Positions 43,300 through 52,861 of a stretch of DNA of 64,000 nucleotides are shown here, in pieces. The notes beneath the pieces were generated by a model. That model did not search any database and was not told the origin of the DNA. It saw only the letters and a list, made by a program, of their open reading frames with translations. The translations under genes were made by a program, and so were the position numbers. Origin of the DNA: JANQGG01 sp964642175 (lineage in GTDB: Bacteria > Bacteroidota > Chlorobiia > Chlorobiales > Chloroherpetonaceae); NCBI GenBank assembly GCA_964642175.1, contig CAZXOK010000010.1:1-64000 (forward strand), given 5' to 3'. Each line of letters opens with the position of its first letter. The first letter of the stretch is position 1.

Positions 43300-46200
43300 A
43301 TGGTTGAGTTTGTTCATCTTCACACCCACACCCATTACTCGATGCAGGAGAGTACCATTCTGCCAAAGGAGCTTTTTAAGCGATGCAAAACCCTTGGTAT
43401 GAATACAATCGCTGTAACCGATTATGCCGGTGTGTTTAATATGCCCCAGTTGTTTAGTTACGCAAGGGAAGAGGATATTAAATTAATCATTGGTGCCGAG
43501 TTGTACCTGGTTGAAGGCGATTTACATGATAAGTCCGAACAGGATACCTTTCATCTGACGGTGTTGGTTAAAGATCAGGTTGGATATCAGAACCTTTGCC
43601 GTATTCTGTCCTCAGCGGCTCGCGATGGGTTTTTCAAACAAAAACCAAGGGTGGATGCGGGTTTGCTGCAAAAATATCATGAGGGCCTCATATGTCTCTC
43701 TGGTTGTGAGCAAGGCCGGCTGGATCAATTACTCCTGTCTGATCAGGCTGATCTGGCCAAATCCTGGACGCAATCCTTTCAGACCATTTTCGGAGATGAT
43801 TTTTACATTGAACTGGCCAATCATTACACCGATTACGATCTCAGGCTGAACGATCAAAAGATCATCCTGGCTAAAGAATTGAACATTGAACTGGTGGCCA
43901 CCAACAATGTGCATTACCTTGAAAAAAAACACTGGCAGTACCAGGATGCCCTTCAGGCCATTAAAAACAAACAGATTCTATCGGCGCCCGATCGTGTAAA
44001 ACTACCCACGCAGGAGTTTTACCTGAAATCTCCCGATGAGATGGCCACCTTGTTTGATAACACTCACAACGAACTTAGCAACACCCGGGTGATTGCAGAT
44101 AAATGCCTTTTCCAGTTTCATGATGAAGAACCCAAATTACCCACCTTCGATATCCCGGAAGACTTCGATGATGATAAAGCTTATTTAAGGCATTTAACCT
44201 ACGAGGGCGCCGGACGAAAATATGGCGACCTGGAAAACACGGGTGAAGAAGGTCGCGAGATCAAAGAGCGCATTGAGTATGAACTGGAGATTATCACCAC
44301 CATGGGATTCAGCTCGTATTTTTTAATCGTGAGCGATTTGATTGCCGCATCCAGGAAAATGGGCTACTCGGTGGGGCCGGGACGCGGTTCGGCAGCCGGC
44401 AGCATCGTGGCGTACCTGACAGATATCACCCAAATTGATCCCATTAAATACAAGCTTTTGTTTGAGCGCTTTTTGAACCCGGAGCGTATTTCCATGCCGG
44501 ATATCGATATTGATTTCACCCCGGTAGGTAAGCAAAAAGTATTGGATTATACCATACTGAAATACGGGGCAGAAAGTGTGGCTAAGGTGATTGCCATTGG
44601 CACATTGGGCGCAAAAGCCGCCATTCGGGATGTTGGTCGCGTTCTGAACCTGCCGCTTCAGACCGTCGACCGGATTGCAAAACTGGTGCCTTCCAAGCCG
44701 GGAACCACACTTGCCAAAGCTTTTGACCAGGTTCAGGAACTGCGGGATATGGAAAAAAGCAACGATCAGAAAATCCGGAAACTCATTGAAATTGCCCGTG
44801 AAGTTGAAGGCCGGGCCCGGAATGTCTCAATGCATGCAGCCGCAGTGGTCATAACCGATGGCCCGATAGAAGACGTGGTGCCACTCTATGTCTCGAACAA
44901 GATTGTGACCGAAGAACGCCGCTATGCCGATGAAGAGCAGCAGGAAACCAGCGCAGCCAAAGAAAAAACACCGGGTGATGATAAACAGGTGGTGTCGCAA
45001 TTTGATAAAGACTGGATTGAAAAAGCCGGCCTGTTAAAAATTGATTATCTGGGCCTGGAAACACTTGCCGTTGTGGATGAAACCCTGCGGCTCATCAAAC
45101 GCCGTTATAATGTCGAGATCGACCTTGAAAAAATTCCCATGGACGATAAGGCCACCTTTAAGATCTTCCAGGAAGCTAAAATGGCCGGTATTTTCCAGTT
45201 TGAATCGCAGGGCATGCAAAAGTACATGAAACGGCTTCGTCCGACTGTGATCGGAGATATTATTGCGATGAGTGCTTTGTACCGGCCGGGTGCGTTAAAT
45301 GCTCGAATTGATGAGCATCGTAACGCGGTGGATCTGTTTGTTGATCGTAAGAACGGCCGGGAAGCTATCGCCTACATGCATCCCTCGTTGGAAGAAGTGC
45401 TTTCCGAAACTTACGGTGTTATTGTCTATCAAGAGCAGGTGATGCAGATCTCTCAGGTAATGGGCGGGTTCACCCTTGGAAAAGCCGATAAACTTCGCAA
45501 GGCCATGGGTAAAAAGAAACCTGAAATTATGGCCAGGTTCCGCGATGATTTTATAAACGGTGCCGTTGAGCAATCGATAGATCAGAAAATTGCCGAACAG
45601 GTTTTTGATCTTATGGCTGAATTTGCCGGGTACGGCTTCAACAAAAGTCACTCAGCCTCTTATGGTGTATTGGCCTACTGGACCGGTTATTTAAAAGCGC
45701 ATTATACGGCTGAATTCATGACAGCTATTCTGAACAGCGAAGCCGGCGACACCGATCGTATGCGAATGCTGTCAGACGAGGCCAAAAGCCTGGGCCTGAG
45801 ATTATTGCCACCCGATATCAATCTCAGCGATGCATTATTTACTGTTGAAGATGAGGAAGATGACCATAAAGCCATTCGTGTGGGGTTCAGCGCCATCAAG
45901 CATGTGGGTGGTGCGGCAAGGGAAATTGTCAGGGCAAGGCTTAGAAAAGGTAATCAGTTCAATGATATTTTTGATTTTTTCACATCGGTGGATCTCAGGG
46001 TTGTCAATAAAAAAGCCCTTGAATGTCTCACTGAGGCCGGGGCTTTTGATGTCCTGAATCCAAATCGTGCCCGGTTGTTTAATAACCTGAGTAAAATTGT
46101 AGATGTTTGCCAAAAAAAGAATAAAAAAGAGATGCTCGGTCAGGAAGGCTTTTTTAACACCGAGTCTTATTTTAATGAAAAAGTGGCCTCTTTGATTGAA

Positions 46201-46866
46201 ATGGAGGATACAGAGGATTGGGATGAAATTGAAAAACTGAAACGAGAGAAAACATTATCTGGGTTTTACCTCTCCAGGCATCCCCTGGAGGCTTACCGGC
46301 GGGATTATGAAGCGTTTGGAACCCTGAAACTATCGGATAAGGATTATGAAAACAAGCGGCTTCAGAAAGTTATCGGAATGATAACAGACACAAAGAAACA
46401 CCTTGATAAAAAAGGGAACACCATGATGTTTGGCGTGATAGAGGATTTTGAAGCCAAAGCTGATTTTACGGTTTTTTCAAGTGTTTATAAACATTTCCAG
46501 GATGTGTTAAAGAAGGATGCCCTGGTGATGCTGATTGCTGAAGCAGAACTCAAGGACGGACAAACCAAGCTTCTGGTTAATGAGGTGATCCCAATAGAAG
46601 ATGTCAGGGAAAGATGTGCCAACCAGGTGGTGTTGCAACTCAATGAACTGGATTCAGATGTTTTAAACAAAATGAAGAAAGTTAAATCTATCTGCGACAG
46701 TCACAAAGGACGGCTTCCTTTAAGAATCGAAATAGACCTGCCAGACTCTGAAATTGGAGCACACTTGAATTTATTTGCCCGTCAGGTTACCCTTCAGGCC
46801 AGTAATGAAGTGCTGGATCAGTTTTCAGAATTGCTTGGCGAGGAAAATGTGAAACTTGCAGTTTAA
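43300..46866 (+). CDS. dnaE: DNA polymerase III subunit alpha
   Basis: A 1188-residue DnaE, the replicative polymerase. The PHP domain opens the protein (HLHTHTHYSMQES at about 6-18). The palm region (about 290-560) includes GPGRGSAAGSIVAY and PDIDIDF, which carries the catalytic aspartates. Fingers contain ALYRPGALNA and YQEQVMQI; the helix-hairpin-helix region reads FAGYGFNKSHSASYGVLAYWTGYLKAHY. An OB-fold (about 1000-1080) follows, with a short C-terminal domain. The insert between palm and fingers (about 535-570) is rich in Glu, Gln and Lys. The size is normal for the family. Confidence 0.97.
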   Translation: MVEFVHLHTHTHYSMQESTILPKELFKRCKTLGMNTIAVTDYAGVFNMPQLFSYAREEDIKLIIGAELYLVEGDLHDKSEQDTFHLTVLVKDQVGYQNLCRILSSAARDGFFKQKPRVDAGLLQKYHEGLICLSGCEQGRLDQLLLSDQADLAKSWTQSFQTIFGDDFYIELANHYTDYDLRLNDQKIILAKELNIELVATNNVHYLEKKHWQYQDALQAIKNKQILSAPDRVKLPTQEFYLKSPDEMATLFDNTHNELSNTRVIADKCLFQFHDEEPKLPTFDIPEDFDDDKAYLRHLTYEGAGRKYGDLENTGEEGREIKERIEYELEIITTMGFSSYFLIVSDLIAASRKMGYSVGPGRGSAAGSIVAYLTDITQIDPIKYKLLFERFLNPERISMPDIDIDFTPVGKQKVLDYTILKYGAESVAKVIAIGTLGAKAAIRDVGRVLNLPLQTVDRIAKLVPSKPGTTLAKAFDQVQELRDMEKSNDQKIRKLIEIAREVEGRARNVSMHAAAVVITDGPIEDVVPLYVSNKIVTEERRYADEEQQETSAAKEKTPGDDKQVVSQFDKDWIEKAGLLKIDYLGLETLAVVDETLRLIKRRYNVEIDLEKIPMDDKATFKIFQEAKMAGIFQFESQGMQKYMKRLRPTVIGDIIAMSALYRPGALNARIDEHRNAVDLFVDRKNGREAIAYMHPSLEEVLSETYGVIVYQEQVMQISQVMGGFTLGKADKLRKAMGKKKPEIMARFRDDFINGAVEQSIDQKIAEQVFDLMAEFAGYGFNKSHSASYGVLAYWTGYLKAHYTAEFMTAILNSEAGDTDRMRMLSDEAKSLGLRLLPPDINLSDALFTVEDEEDDHKAIRVGFSAIKHVGGAAREIVRARLRKGNQFNDIFDFFTSVDLRVVNKKALECLTEAGAFDVLNPNRARLFNNLSKIVDVCQKKNKKEMLGQEGFFNTESYFNEKVASLIEMEDTEDWDEIEKLKREKTLSGFYLSRHPLEAYRRDYEAFGTLKLSDKDYENKRLQKVIGMITDTKKHLDKKGNTMMFGVIEDFEAKADFTVFSSVYKHFQDVLKKDALVMLIAEAELKDGQTKLLVNEVIPIEDVRERCANQVVLQLNELDSDVLNKMKKVKSICDSHKGRLPLRIEIDLPDSEIGAHLNLFARQVTLQASNEVLDQFSELLGEENVKLAV

Positions 46867-46956
46867 ATCCTGTAAGCATATGGATAGTAAATTATTTTTT
46901 TTATCTTTCTGTAATATCCTTAAAAAATAAACTAACACTAATAAACTATTCTAGTT

Positions 46957-47292
46957 ATGTCTCAAGAAGCAAAATATTTAACAGCCAATGATGGTAATTT
47001 TGATGCTGAAGTTTTAAAGTCAGATAAACCGGTTTTGGTTGACTTTTGGGCTGAATGGTGCGGACCATGCAGAATGATTGCCCCAATGATTGAAGAACTG
47101 GCAAATGATTACGATGGGAAAGCTGTTATTGCTAAGCTGAATGTGGATGAAAATCCTAATGTATCGATGAAATATGGTATTCGCAGTATTCCTACACTTC
47201 TTATCTTTAAAGGCGGCGAAGTGGTCGATCAGGTTGTTGGCGCAGTTCCAAAGAATGTTATTGCTGAAAAGCTCGATGCCTTAGGCGCATAG
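46957..47292 (+). CDS. trxA: Thioredoxin
   Basis: A 111-residue thioredoxin with the redox motif WCGPC (Cys35, Cys38), the buried Asp in VLVDFWAEWC, and the cis-proline loop RSIPTLLIFKGGE. It is followed 68 bp later by thioredoxin reductase, so the two form a complete disulfide-reducing pair. Confidence 0.97.
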   Translation: MSQEAKYLTANDGNFDAEVLKSDKPVLVDFWAEWCGPCRMIAPMIEELANDYDGKAVIAKLNVDENPNVSMKYGIRSIPTLLIFKGGEVVDQVVGAVPKNVIAEKLDALGA

Positions 47293-47360
47293 ATCTATCA
47301 ACTTTTGTCTTTCAAGTGTTTCACATTTTTCCCTAAACTCGCTATCAGAAAGTATTGAGA

Positions 47361-48308
47361 ATGTCTCAGGAAAATCATCAGGTTCAAAACGTGATTATAC
47401 TAGGTTCTGGACCTGCTGGTCTGACTGCTGCTATTTACGCCAGCAGGGCTAATTTAAAGCCGCTTTTGATAGATGGTGTTCAGCCGGGTGGTCAATTAAT
47501 GATAACCATGGATGTTGAAAATTATCCGGGTTTTCCGCATAGTGTTATGGGACCTGCGTTAATGGATAGTTTCCGTAACCAGGCCAGCAAGTTTGGTACA
47601 GAATTTATCTACGGCCAGGCAACAGATGTGGATTTCAGTCAAAGGCCTTTCAGGGTAAAAGTTGATGAGAAAAAAGAGCTTAAAGCAAAAACGGTAATCA
47701 TTGCTACAGGCGCGAAAGCAAATTTATTAGGGCTTGAATCTGAAAGTAAGTATATGGGGTTTGGCGTATCGGCTTGCGCCACCTGTGATGGCTTTTTCTT
47801 TCAGAATAAAAAAGTAATGGTTGTTGGCGGTGGAGACAGTGCATTGGAAGAAGCGATATTTCTAACAAAATTTGCTTCAAGTGTCACGATCATACACAGG
47901 CGTGAAGAATTCAGGGCTTCGAAAATTATTATTGACAGAGCGAAAGCCAATGCTAAAATTGATTATATTCTCAACAGCACAGTCGAAGAGTTCCTTGGTG
48001 ATGGCCAAAAGCTCACTGGTGTTAGGCTTGCAAATAAAATAAATGGCAAAGTATCTGAAGCGCTTTGCGACGGCGTTTTTATCGCTATTGGACATTCACC
48101 AAATACATCGGTTTTTAAAGATCAGATAAATATGGACGCTTCGGGTTATATTCTTACAGAGAGTGGTACAACTCAAACTTCAGTACCGGGTGTTTTTGCT
48201 TGTGGTGATGTCCAGGATAGTTCTTATCGTCAGGCTGTTACAGCAGCGGGAACCGGATGTATGTCGGCTATAGATGCGGAGAGATTTTTACAGGAAACGG
48301 ATTCTTAA
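47361..48308 (+). CDS. trxB: Thioredoxin reductase
   Basis: A 315-residue flavoprotein. The FAD site is GSGPAGLTAAIYASRA, the redox pair is CATC in SACATCDGFFF, the NADPH site is GGGDSALEEAIFL, and GVFACGDVQD closes the FAD domain. The frame also contains an upstream TTG at 47355, but the ATG at 47361 is the natural start. It recycles the neighbouring thioredoxin with NADPH. Confidence 0.96.
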   Translation: MSQENHQVQNVIILGSGPAGLTAAIYASRANLKPLLIDGVQPGGQLMITMDVENYPGFPHSVMGPALMDSFRNQASKFGTEFIYGQATDVDFSQRPFRVKVDEKKELKAKTVIIATGAKANLLGLESESKYMGFGVSACATCDGFFFQNKKVMVVGGGDSALEEAIFLTKFASSVTIIHRREEFRASKIIIDRAKANAKIDYILNSTVEEFLGDGQKLTGVRLANKINGKVSEALCDGVFIAIGHSPNTSVFKDQINMDASGYILTESGTTQTSVPGVFACGDVQDSSYRQAVTAAGTGCMSAIDAERFLQETDS

Positions 48309-48363
48309 ATTCGGCTGGAATCCGGACTTAAAGTTTAAATAAATTTAATTTAGACCAGAAGCC

Positions 48364-48395
48364 TTGTTTTTTTTATAAAGCAATAGCTATATTTG
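48364..48395 (+). promoter_or_regulatory. Bacteroidota-type promoter for the Exb/TPR operon
   Basis: TATATTTG (48388-48395) is a perfect TAnnTTTG -7 box. TTG at 48364-48366 lies 21 bases upstream as a partial -33 element. The expected start is near 48402, roughly 68 bases before the first gene. It is the clearest promoter in the window. Confidence 0.55.
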
Positions 48396-48469
48396 GGCGG
48401 GAATTGTATTATTATTCATGCTGCTCCATAAGCTTTATGATTACCTAAACCATAGAAACCCAGCATATT

Positions 48470-50851
48470 TTGAGACAAGATTACAACTTAACTCTGTTTA
48501 AGATCATAAAAACACTCAGAGGTATCTTAGTTGCAACACTTTTTGTGAGTGTTGGACTGCTTTCAACTGCGCATTCCCAGGCTCTATCGGGTTCTTTATC
48601 ATCTGATGCTGTTAGGAGTTCTGAGTTTTTAGATGACCTTTTAGCTAAAGAACGCTATTTGGATTATCTCTCTACTAATTTATCCGTCATGAGTTCTGGA
48701 ATAGGCGAAGAGGAATTTTCAGAGATTTACAGGCAGTATGTTTCCCAACAAGGGAGTCCCAAGAAAATATCAATTAACGACTTTGGTTACGTTGGCGGAC
48801 CGGAAGGTCGGATCTATAGTTTTCCGAGTCAGGTCGATTATGAGCGTTTTGTTCAGTACCTACATTACTTTAATACCCACCAAAGGCTTACAGCCTATAA
48901 AAAAGCAATAATAAAAAATGCTGCCCCTTCTGTTTCGAACAGACTGTTTGAGCAAGAGCTGGTAAGTGCGGTAAGAAGTTTTAATATCGGTGATTATCAG
49001 ACTGCAAGGCTTCAGTTCAGAGATATCCACGACACATATTCAGAGCTTAGAAAAGGAAATCTTGATGAAGTCCTTTACTATCACGCTGAATCATCATTTG
49101 GAATGCGATTTTACTCTGAAGCTTTGGAGGTCTACAACCAGCTGATAAAAACATATCCCCAGTCATCAAAATCACCTGCAGCTGCTCACAAGATCATTTT
49201 TATCCATTATGTAAATTCAGACTTTAATAAAGTAGTTTCTGCCTACAATCGTTTTCAGTCAACGCTGAGCATGGATAGCCAGGCTTTGGATAAGACGCTT
49301 ACGGTTCTGGCAACTATTGAGTATGAGAATAAAAATTACAAAAAAGCCATTCAGTATTTAGACGGCCTTTCTAAACGTGGTCGTGAAGATCAGATGACTC
49401 AGTTCCTGCTTGGTACCATCTACCTGAATTTGAATGATAATGCCAATGCAGAGACGCAGTTTAAAAAAGTGGTTGATCAAACAGTATGGCCCTGGACCGA
49501 GAAAATATATACCTACCTTAAAAATAGTGCTTACCTTCAACTCGGTTACCTTAATTACCGAAATGGTAAGGCAAAGATGAAAGAAGCCCGTGACTTGTAT
49601 GAGCAGGGATTTGAGAAAAAGTCTACATTTGAAAGAAGATTCGCACTGAATTATTACATACAAGCTGAAAATTATTTCAGGAAGATATCCAAGGGGTATC
49701 CCGAGTTTGAAGTGGCTCAGTTAGCCAAAATTTGGGCTGAGTTTAAGAAGAGTAATTTTGATGATAGTAAAGATGAAATTGATGACTTTGTTAAGCGTTT
49801 TAAATCATCTGATATCATTTACCAGGGGTTGTATCTATCAGGACATATTTCACAAGTAGAAGATCCAACCGATCCGAAAGTGTCTTTAAAAGACTTTTAC
49901 TATGTGTTCAATGGTATGGCTACCAACGAGTATGTCAAGAAGTTTTATGTTCAAAAGCGTACTTTGGATCAACAGCGGAGAAATGTACTGAATGTAATCA
50001 ATTCTACATCTTCACCGATTGAAAAATCAGCTGCACAAGAGTTGATCGTTACATTAAATAAAGCGTTGGAATTGGTTAATATCGATCGAAACAGCTTTGT
50101 GGCATCTGATACCAGTTTATTCACCGCACAGCAATATAATGAGTTATCAGCCTTTATGCCTGTAATGCAAGAGGCAAAGTCAAAAATGGCAAAATCAGGC
50201 TATCTGAATTTGGCATCATTCGCCCAAAGAGGCTACTCGGCCTATAAAAAATTAGTTGAGTTGTCTTTGCAGCCGATTACTGATGAGATCAGATTATTTG
50301 TTGAGCATTCAAGTATTTTTTATAGTAATGAAGTTCAGGATTTTAATGATTATATCAATCACTACCTGGTGAGTTTAACAAATAACGAAAACCAGTCTTT
50401 AAGCCAGATCCAAAAACTGGGCAGTTTTAAAAGTAACTCACTTCATCAGAAAGCATTGGTAGGTTACCTGAAAAACAACGCCGAGATTATTAGAAACCGA
50501 AGCAGTTTAATTAAGACTTTGCTTGCTGAAAGCCAGTTTTATGCATCTAATAATATTGATTTTGCCGGTGAAACGGCTCAGTATGCATTTAGTGGGTTGC
50601 TTTATGATCAGATAAAAGACAAGAGAAAACTAATAGATCATTATCGCAAGACGGTCAATATCTTTAAAAATGCGGCAAGAAATAAAGTTGAGCAGATGGA
50701 ATTCTATTTAAGAGAGCTGGACCGTGAGGATGTTGAAGAAGTAAAAATCGAGAATGTTGATGCAATGCAACAACAATTTGAGAGTATTATCGGAGATTTT
50801 CGCAAAGCCTTTTTTGAAGGTACTGATCACTTGTTGATCAAGAAACAATAA
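48470..50851 (+). CDS. Secreted TPR-like protein heading the Exb operon
   Basis: A 793-residue protein. It begins with TTG (48470); the next in-frame ATG is 54 codons on and would remove the signal peptide (about residues 10-37, ending AHSQA), so the TTG or a nearby near-cognate codon is preferred. Helical repeats resembling TPRs run from about 155 to 450 (for example AVRSFNIGDYQTARLQFRDI, EVLYYHAESSFGMRFYSEALEVYNQLIKTYP, AIQYLDGLSKRG). The C-terminal half is mostly helical without a known motif. It is probably periplasmic. No catalytic residues are evident. It is followed by the ExbB gene after 41 bp. Confidence 0.8.
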   Translation: MRQDYNLTLFKIIKTLRGILVATLFVSVGLLSTAHSQALSGSLSSDAVRSSEFLDDLLAKERYLDYLSTNLSVMSSGIGEEEFSEIYRQYVSQQGSPKKISINDFGYVGGPEGRIYSFPSQVDYERFVQYLHYFNTHQRLTAYKKAIIKNAAPSVSNRLFEQELVSAVRSFNIGDYQTARLQFRDIHDTYSELRKGNLDEVLYYHAESSFGMRFYSEALEVYNQLIKTYPQSSKSPAAAHKIIFIHYVNSDFNKVVSAYNRFQSTLSMDSQALDKTLTVLATIEYENKNYKKAIQYLDGLSKRGREDQMTQFLLGTIYLNLNDNANAETQFKKVVDQTVWPWTEKIYTYLKNSAYLQLGYLNYRNGKAKMKEARDLYEQGFEKKSTFERRFALNYYIQAENYFRKISKGYPEFEVAQLAKIWAEFKKSNFDDSKDEIDDFVKRFKSSDIIYQGLYLSGHISQVEDPTDPKVSLKDFYYVFNGMATNEYVKKFYVQKRTLDQQRRNVLNVINSTSSPIEKSAAQELIVTLNKALELVNIDRNSFVASDTSLFTAQQYNELSAFMPVMQEAKSKMAKSGYLNLASFAQRGYSAYKKLVELSLQPITDEIRLFVEHSSIFYSNEVQDFNDYINHYLVSLTNNENQSLSQIQKLGSFKSNSLHQKALVGYLKNNAEIIRNRSSLIKTLLAESQFYASNNIDFAGETAQYAFSGLLYDQIKDKRKLIDHYRKTVNIFKNAARNKVEQMEFYLRELDREDVEEVKIENVDAMQQQFESIIGDFRKAFFEGTDHLLIKKQ

Positions 50852-50892
50852 ATTTTATTTTATTTTATTATTAATTCAATTTTGGAGGATAT

Positions 50893-51672
50893 ATGGCAAA
50901 GAAAAACAAATTATTTCTGTGGATTCTCATTTTTATGGGGCAAGCTGTAGGGTATGGTTTTTATGTGTTTACGGGTACCCAGCCACACGGAACCGTATTA
51001 GGGAACCTTCATGAAGGTGGTGTTTTGGTGGGTGTGCTTGTAGGTACAATTTTAATCCTTTCTACAGTAGTGCTTGAGCGTTCTCTGGCTTATAAAAGAG
51101 CAGATGGTAAAGGAAATCTTGATCAGTTATTGAAAGCTGTGAAGCAGGATATTGAAAGAGGTGCCATTAATGAAGCTTTGCAAAAATGTGAGCGTCATGC
51201 CAGTTCTGTGGCTTCATGTATTATGAGTGGCCTTGAGCGTTTCAGATCACTGGATGAAGTTGAACCTCGTTTCAATGCAAAAATTTCTGAAGTACAGAAA
51301 GCTATTGATGAAGCAGCTAATTTTGAATCCGCTCAATACGAAACCAATCTTACGCCAATTAAAACAATTGCAACAATTGCTACTTTGATCGGTTTGCTTG
51401 GTACGACACTTGGAATGATTAAAGCGTTTGCTGCTCTTGCTGAATCAGGTGGTGCCGCTGATGCTTCAAAGCTTTCAGCTGCGATTTCTGAAGCGCTGTT
51501 CAATACAGCCTTTGGTTTAACAGGCGCTATTTTAGGTACAATTGCATTTAACTACTTTAAAGCACGCATAGATGAATTTACTTATTTCATCGATGAAGCC
51601 GCATTTGAAGTTATTCAAACTTTGACCATTTCTCGACGCAATTTGATTTCCGAGAGAGAGCGCATGCAGTAA
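50893..51672 (+). CDS. exbB: MotA/TolQ/ExbB proton channel protein
   Basis: A 259-residue TolQ/ExbB family protein. Predicted helices lie near 7-24, 36-58, 151-175 and 195-217. The conserved block IKTIATIATLIGLLGTTLGMIKAFAAL and the later AISEALFNTAFGLTGAILGTIAFNYF match the TM2-TM3 signatures that line the ion path. GGAGG lies 4 bases before the ATG. With ExbD-type partners it makes the proton-motive-force-driven stator that energises TonB, Tol or gliding-type machines. Its neighbours point to a dedicated system rather than general TonB supply. Confidence 0.9.
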   Translation: MAKKNKLFLWILIFMGQAVGYGFYVFTGTQPHGTVLGNLHEGGVLVGVLVGTILILSTVVLERSLAYKRADGKGNLDQLLKAVKQDIERGAINEALQKCERHASSVASCIMSGLERFRSLDEVEPRFNAKISEVQKAIDEAANFESAQYETNLTPIKTIATIATLIGLLGTTLGMIKAFAALAESGGAADASKLSAAISEALFNTAFGLTGAILGTIAFNYFKARIDEFTYFIDEAAFEVIQTLTISRRNLISERERMQ

Positions 51673-51740
51673 TCTCTTTGATTGAATCAAAAATTGAACA
51701 AGAGAATCGTTGGTATTCAGGAACGCTAAAATAACATCTT

Positions 51741-52235
51741 ATGAATTTTTTTGCTTTTTTTCTTCATGGTGGTGATGATCATGTCGATTTGGCTCCGTTG
51801 GTTGACATTGCTTTTTTGTTATTGACATTTTTTATGATGACAACAACATTTAAGACATCGGATGAGGTGGCTTTAAAGTTGCCTGCTTCAACTTCTGAAG
51901 AAAAAGAACCTACAACCAGATATATGACTGTTACTATAGGTGATAGCTTGTCTGGTACTCCTATTGTTTTTAATGCAGATTTGCAGCATGTAAGACAGAA
52001 AGCTTTGGCTGTTATTGGTGTCTCTGAGACAGAAGCATTAAGAACAACTGGTTTTGAGGTAAAAAAAGATCAGTTGTATGGTATTCTTAATGTTGCCAGG
52101 CAAGTTGAACCCAGCCAGAAAATCGTGTTGAAATGTGATAAACATGCAAAATTTGGTATGGTTCAGGAAGTGATGGTGATTATGAAGAAGGTCAATTTCA
52201 AAGATGTGCAATTAATGACGGAACTGGAGAATTAG
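51741..52235 (+). CDS. exbD: ExbD/TolR family protein, copy 1
   Basis: A 164-residue ExbD/TolR. One N-terminal helix contains DLAPLVDIAFLLLTFFMMTTTF, with the proton-binding Asp in the LVDI core. A periplasmic domain (about 45-164) follows. It begins without the basic leader that copy 2 has. It lies 68 bp after exbB. Confidence 0.9.
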   Translation: MNFFAFFLHGGDDHVDLAPLVDIAFLLLTFFMMTTTFKTSDEVALKLPASTSEEKEPTTRYMTVTIGDSLSGTPIVFNADLQHVRQKALAVIGVSETEALRTTGFEVKKDQLYGILNVARQVEPSQKIVLKCDKHAKFGMVQEVMVIMKKVNFKDVQLMTELEN

Positions 52236-52280
52236 CTTCCAGAATGTCTAATTCTTAAATAATGATCAAAAAGATATAAT

Positions 52281-52847
52281 ATGAGTCTTTTAGAAAGATC
52301 ACGCGGTGCTAAAGAGCAGATGAGAATGGGTAAAACCAATGCTCAGGCACGCAAAACCAAAAAATTCAAAGAAAAATCAGACGAGGTTGCAAATATCGAT
52401 TTGGCACCACTTGTTGATATTGCTTTTCTTCTGCTTACATTCTTTATGATGACCACTACATTTGCCAAGCCGAATGTTATGGAAATGGGGCTACCTGAAG
52501 AATCAAAAGGTGGTAAAGCGGTTGAAATCAAACCTGAAAATGTACTAACTATCAGAATCAGTAAAACCGGGCAGGCGTATTTGAATCAGGGTCTCGATAA
52601 GCCTCAACAGTTGCAGTTTGATAAGATAAAAGATGAAATATCAAAGTTTGTTAAGTCAAATCCTTATATCATCACAACGATTAAGGTTGATAAAGATGCA
52701 CAATATGTAAATATGGTAGATATTGTTGATGAGGTCTACAATGCAGGTGTAAGAAAATTTGCATTGGCAGATATGAATGAAAAAGAGAAGAAAGAAATAG
52801 ATGAGATTGAAAACCCTGGTGCTGTCCAATCTGAGGAAACAAATTAA
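52281..52847 (+). CDS. exbD: ExbD/TolR family protein, copy 2
   Basis: A 188-residue ExbD/TolR with the same DLAPLVDIAFLLLTFFMMTTTF helix as copy 1, preceded by a 35-residue basic cytoplasmic leader. The periplasmic domain (about 65-170) ends in an acidic Lys/Glu-rich tail. The near identity of the transmembrane stretch with divergent periplasmic parts suggests an old duplication with specialisation, as in AglQ and AglS. Confidence 0.9.
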   Translation: MSLLERSRGAKEQMRMGKTNAQARKTKKFKEKSDEVANIDLAPLVDIAFLLLTFFMMTTTFAKPNVMEMGLPEESKGGKAVEIKPENVLTIRISKTGQAYLNQGLDKPQQLQFDKIKDEISKFVKSNPYIITTIKVDKDAQYVNMVDIVDEVYNAGVRKFALADMNEKEKKEIDEIENPGAVQSEETN

Positions 52848-52861
52848 GGAGCTAAAGTAAT

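Noticed and set aside
43300..46866. A frameshift or intein in dnaE
   Set aside because: The frame is continuous for 1188 codons with all expected motifs in order. The Glu/Gln-rich stretch near residues 535-570 is a normal variable loop.
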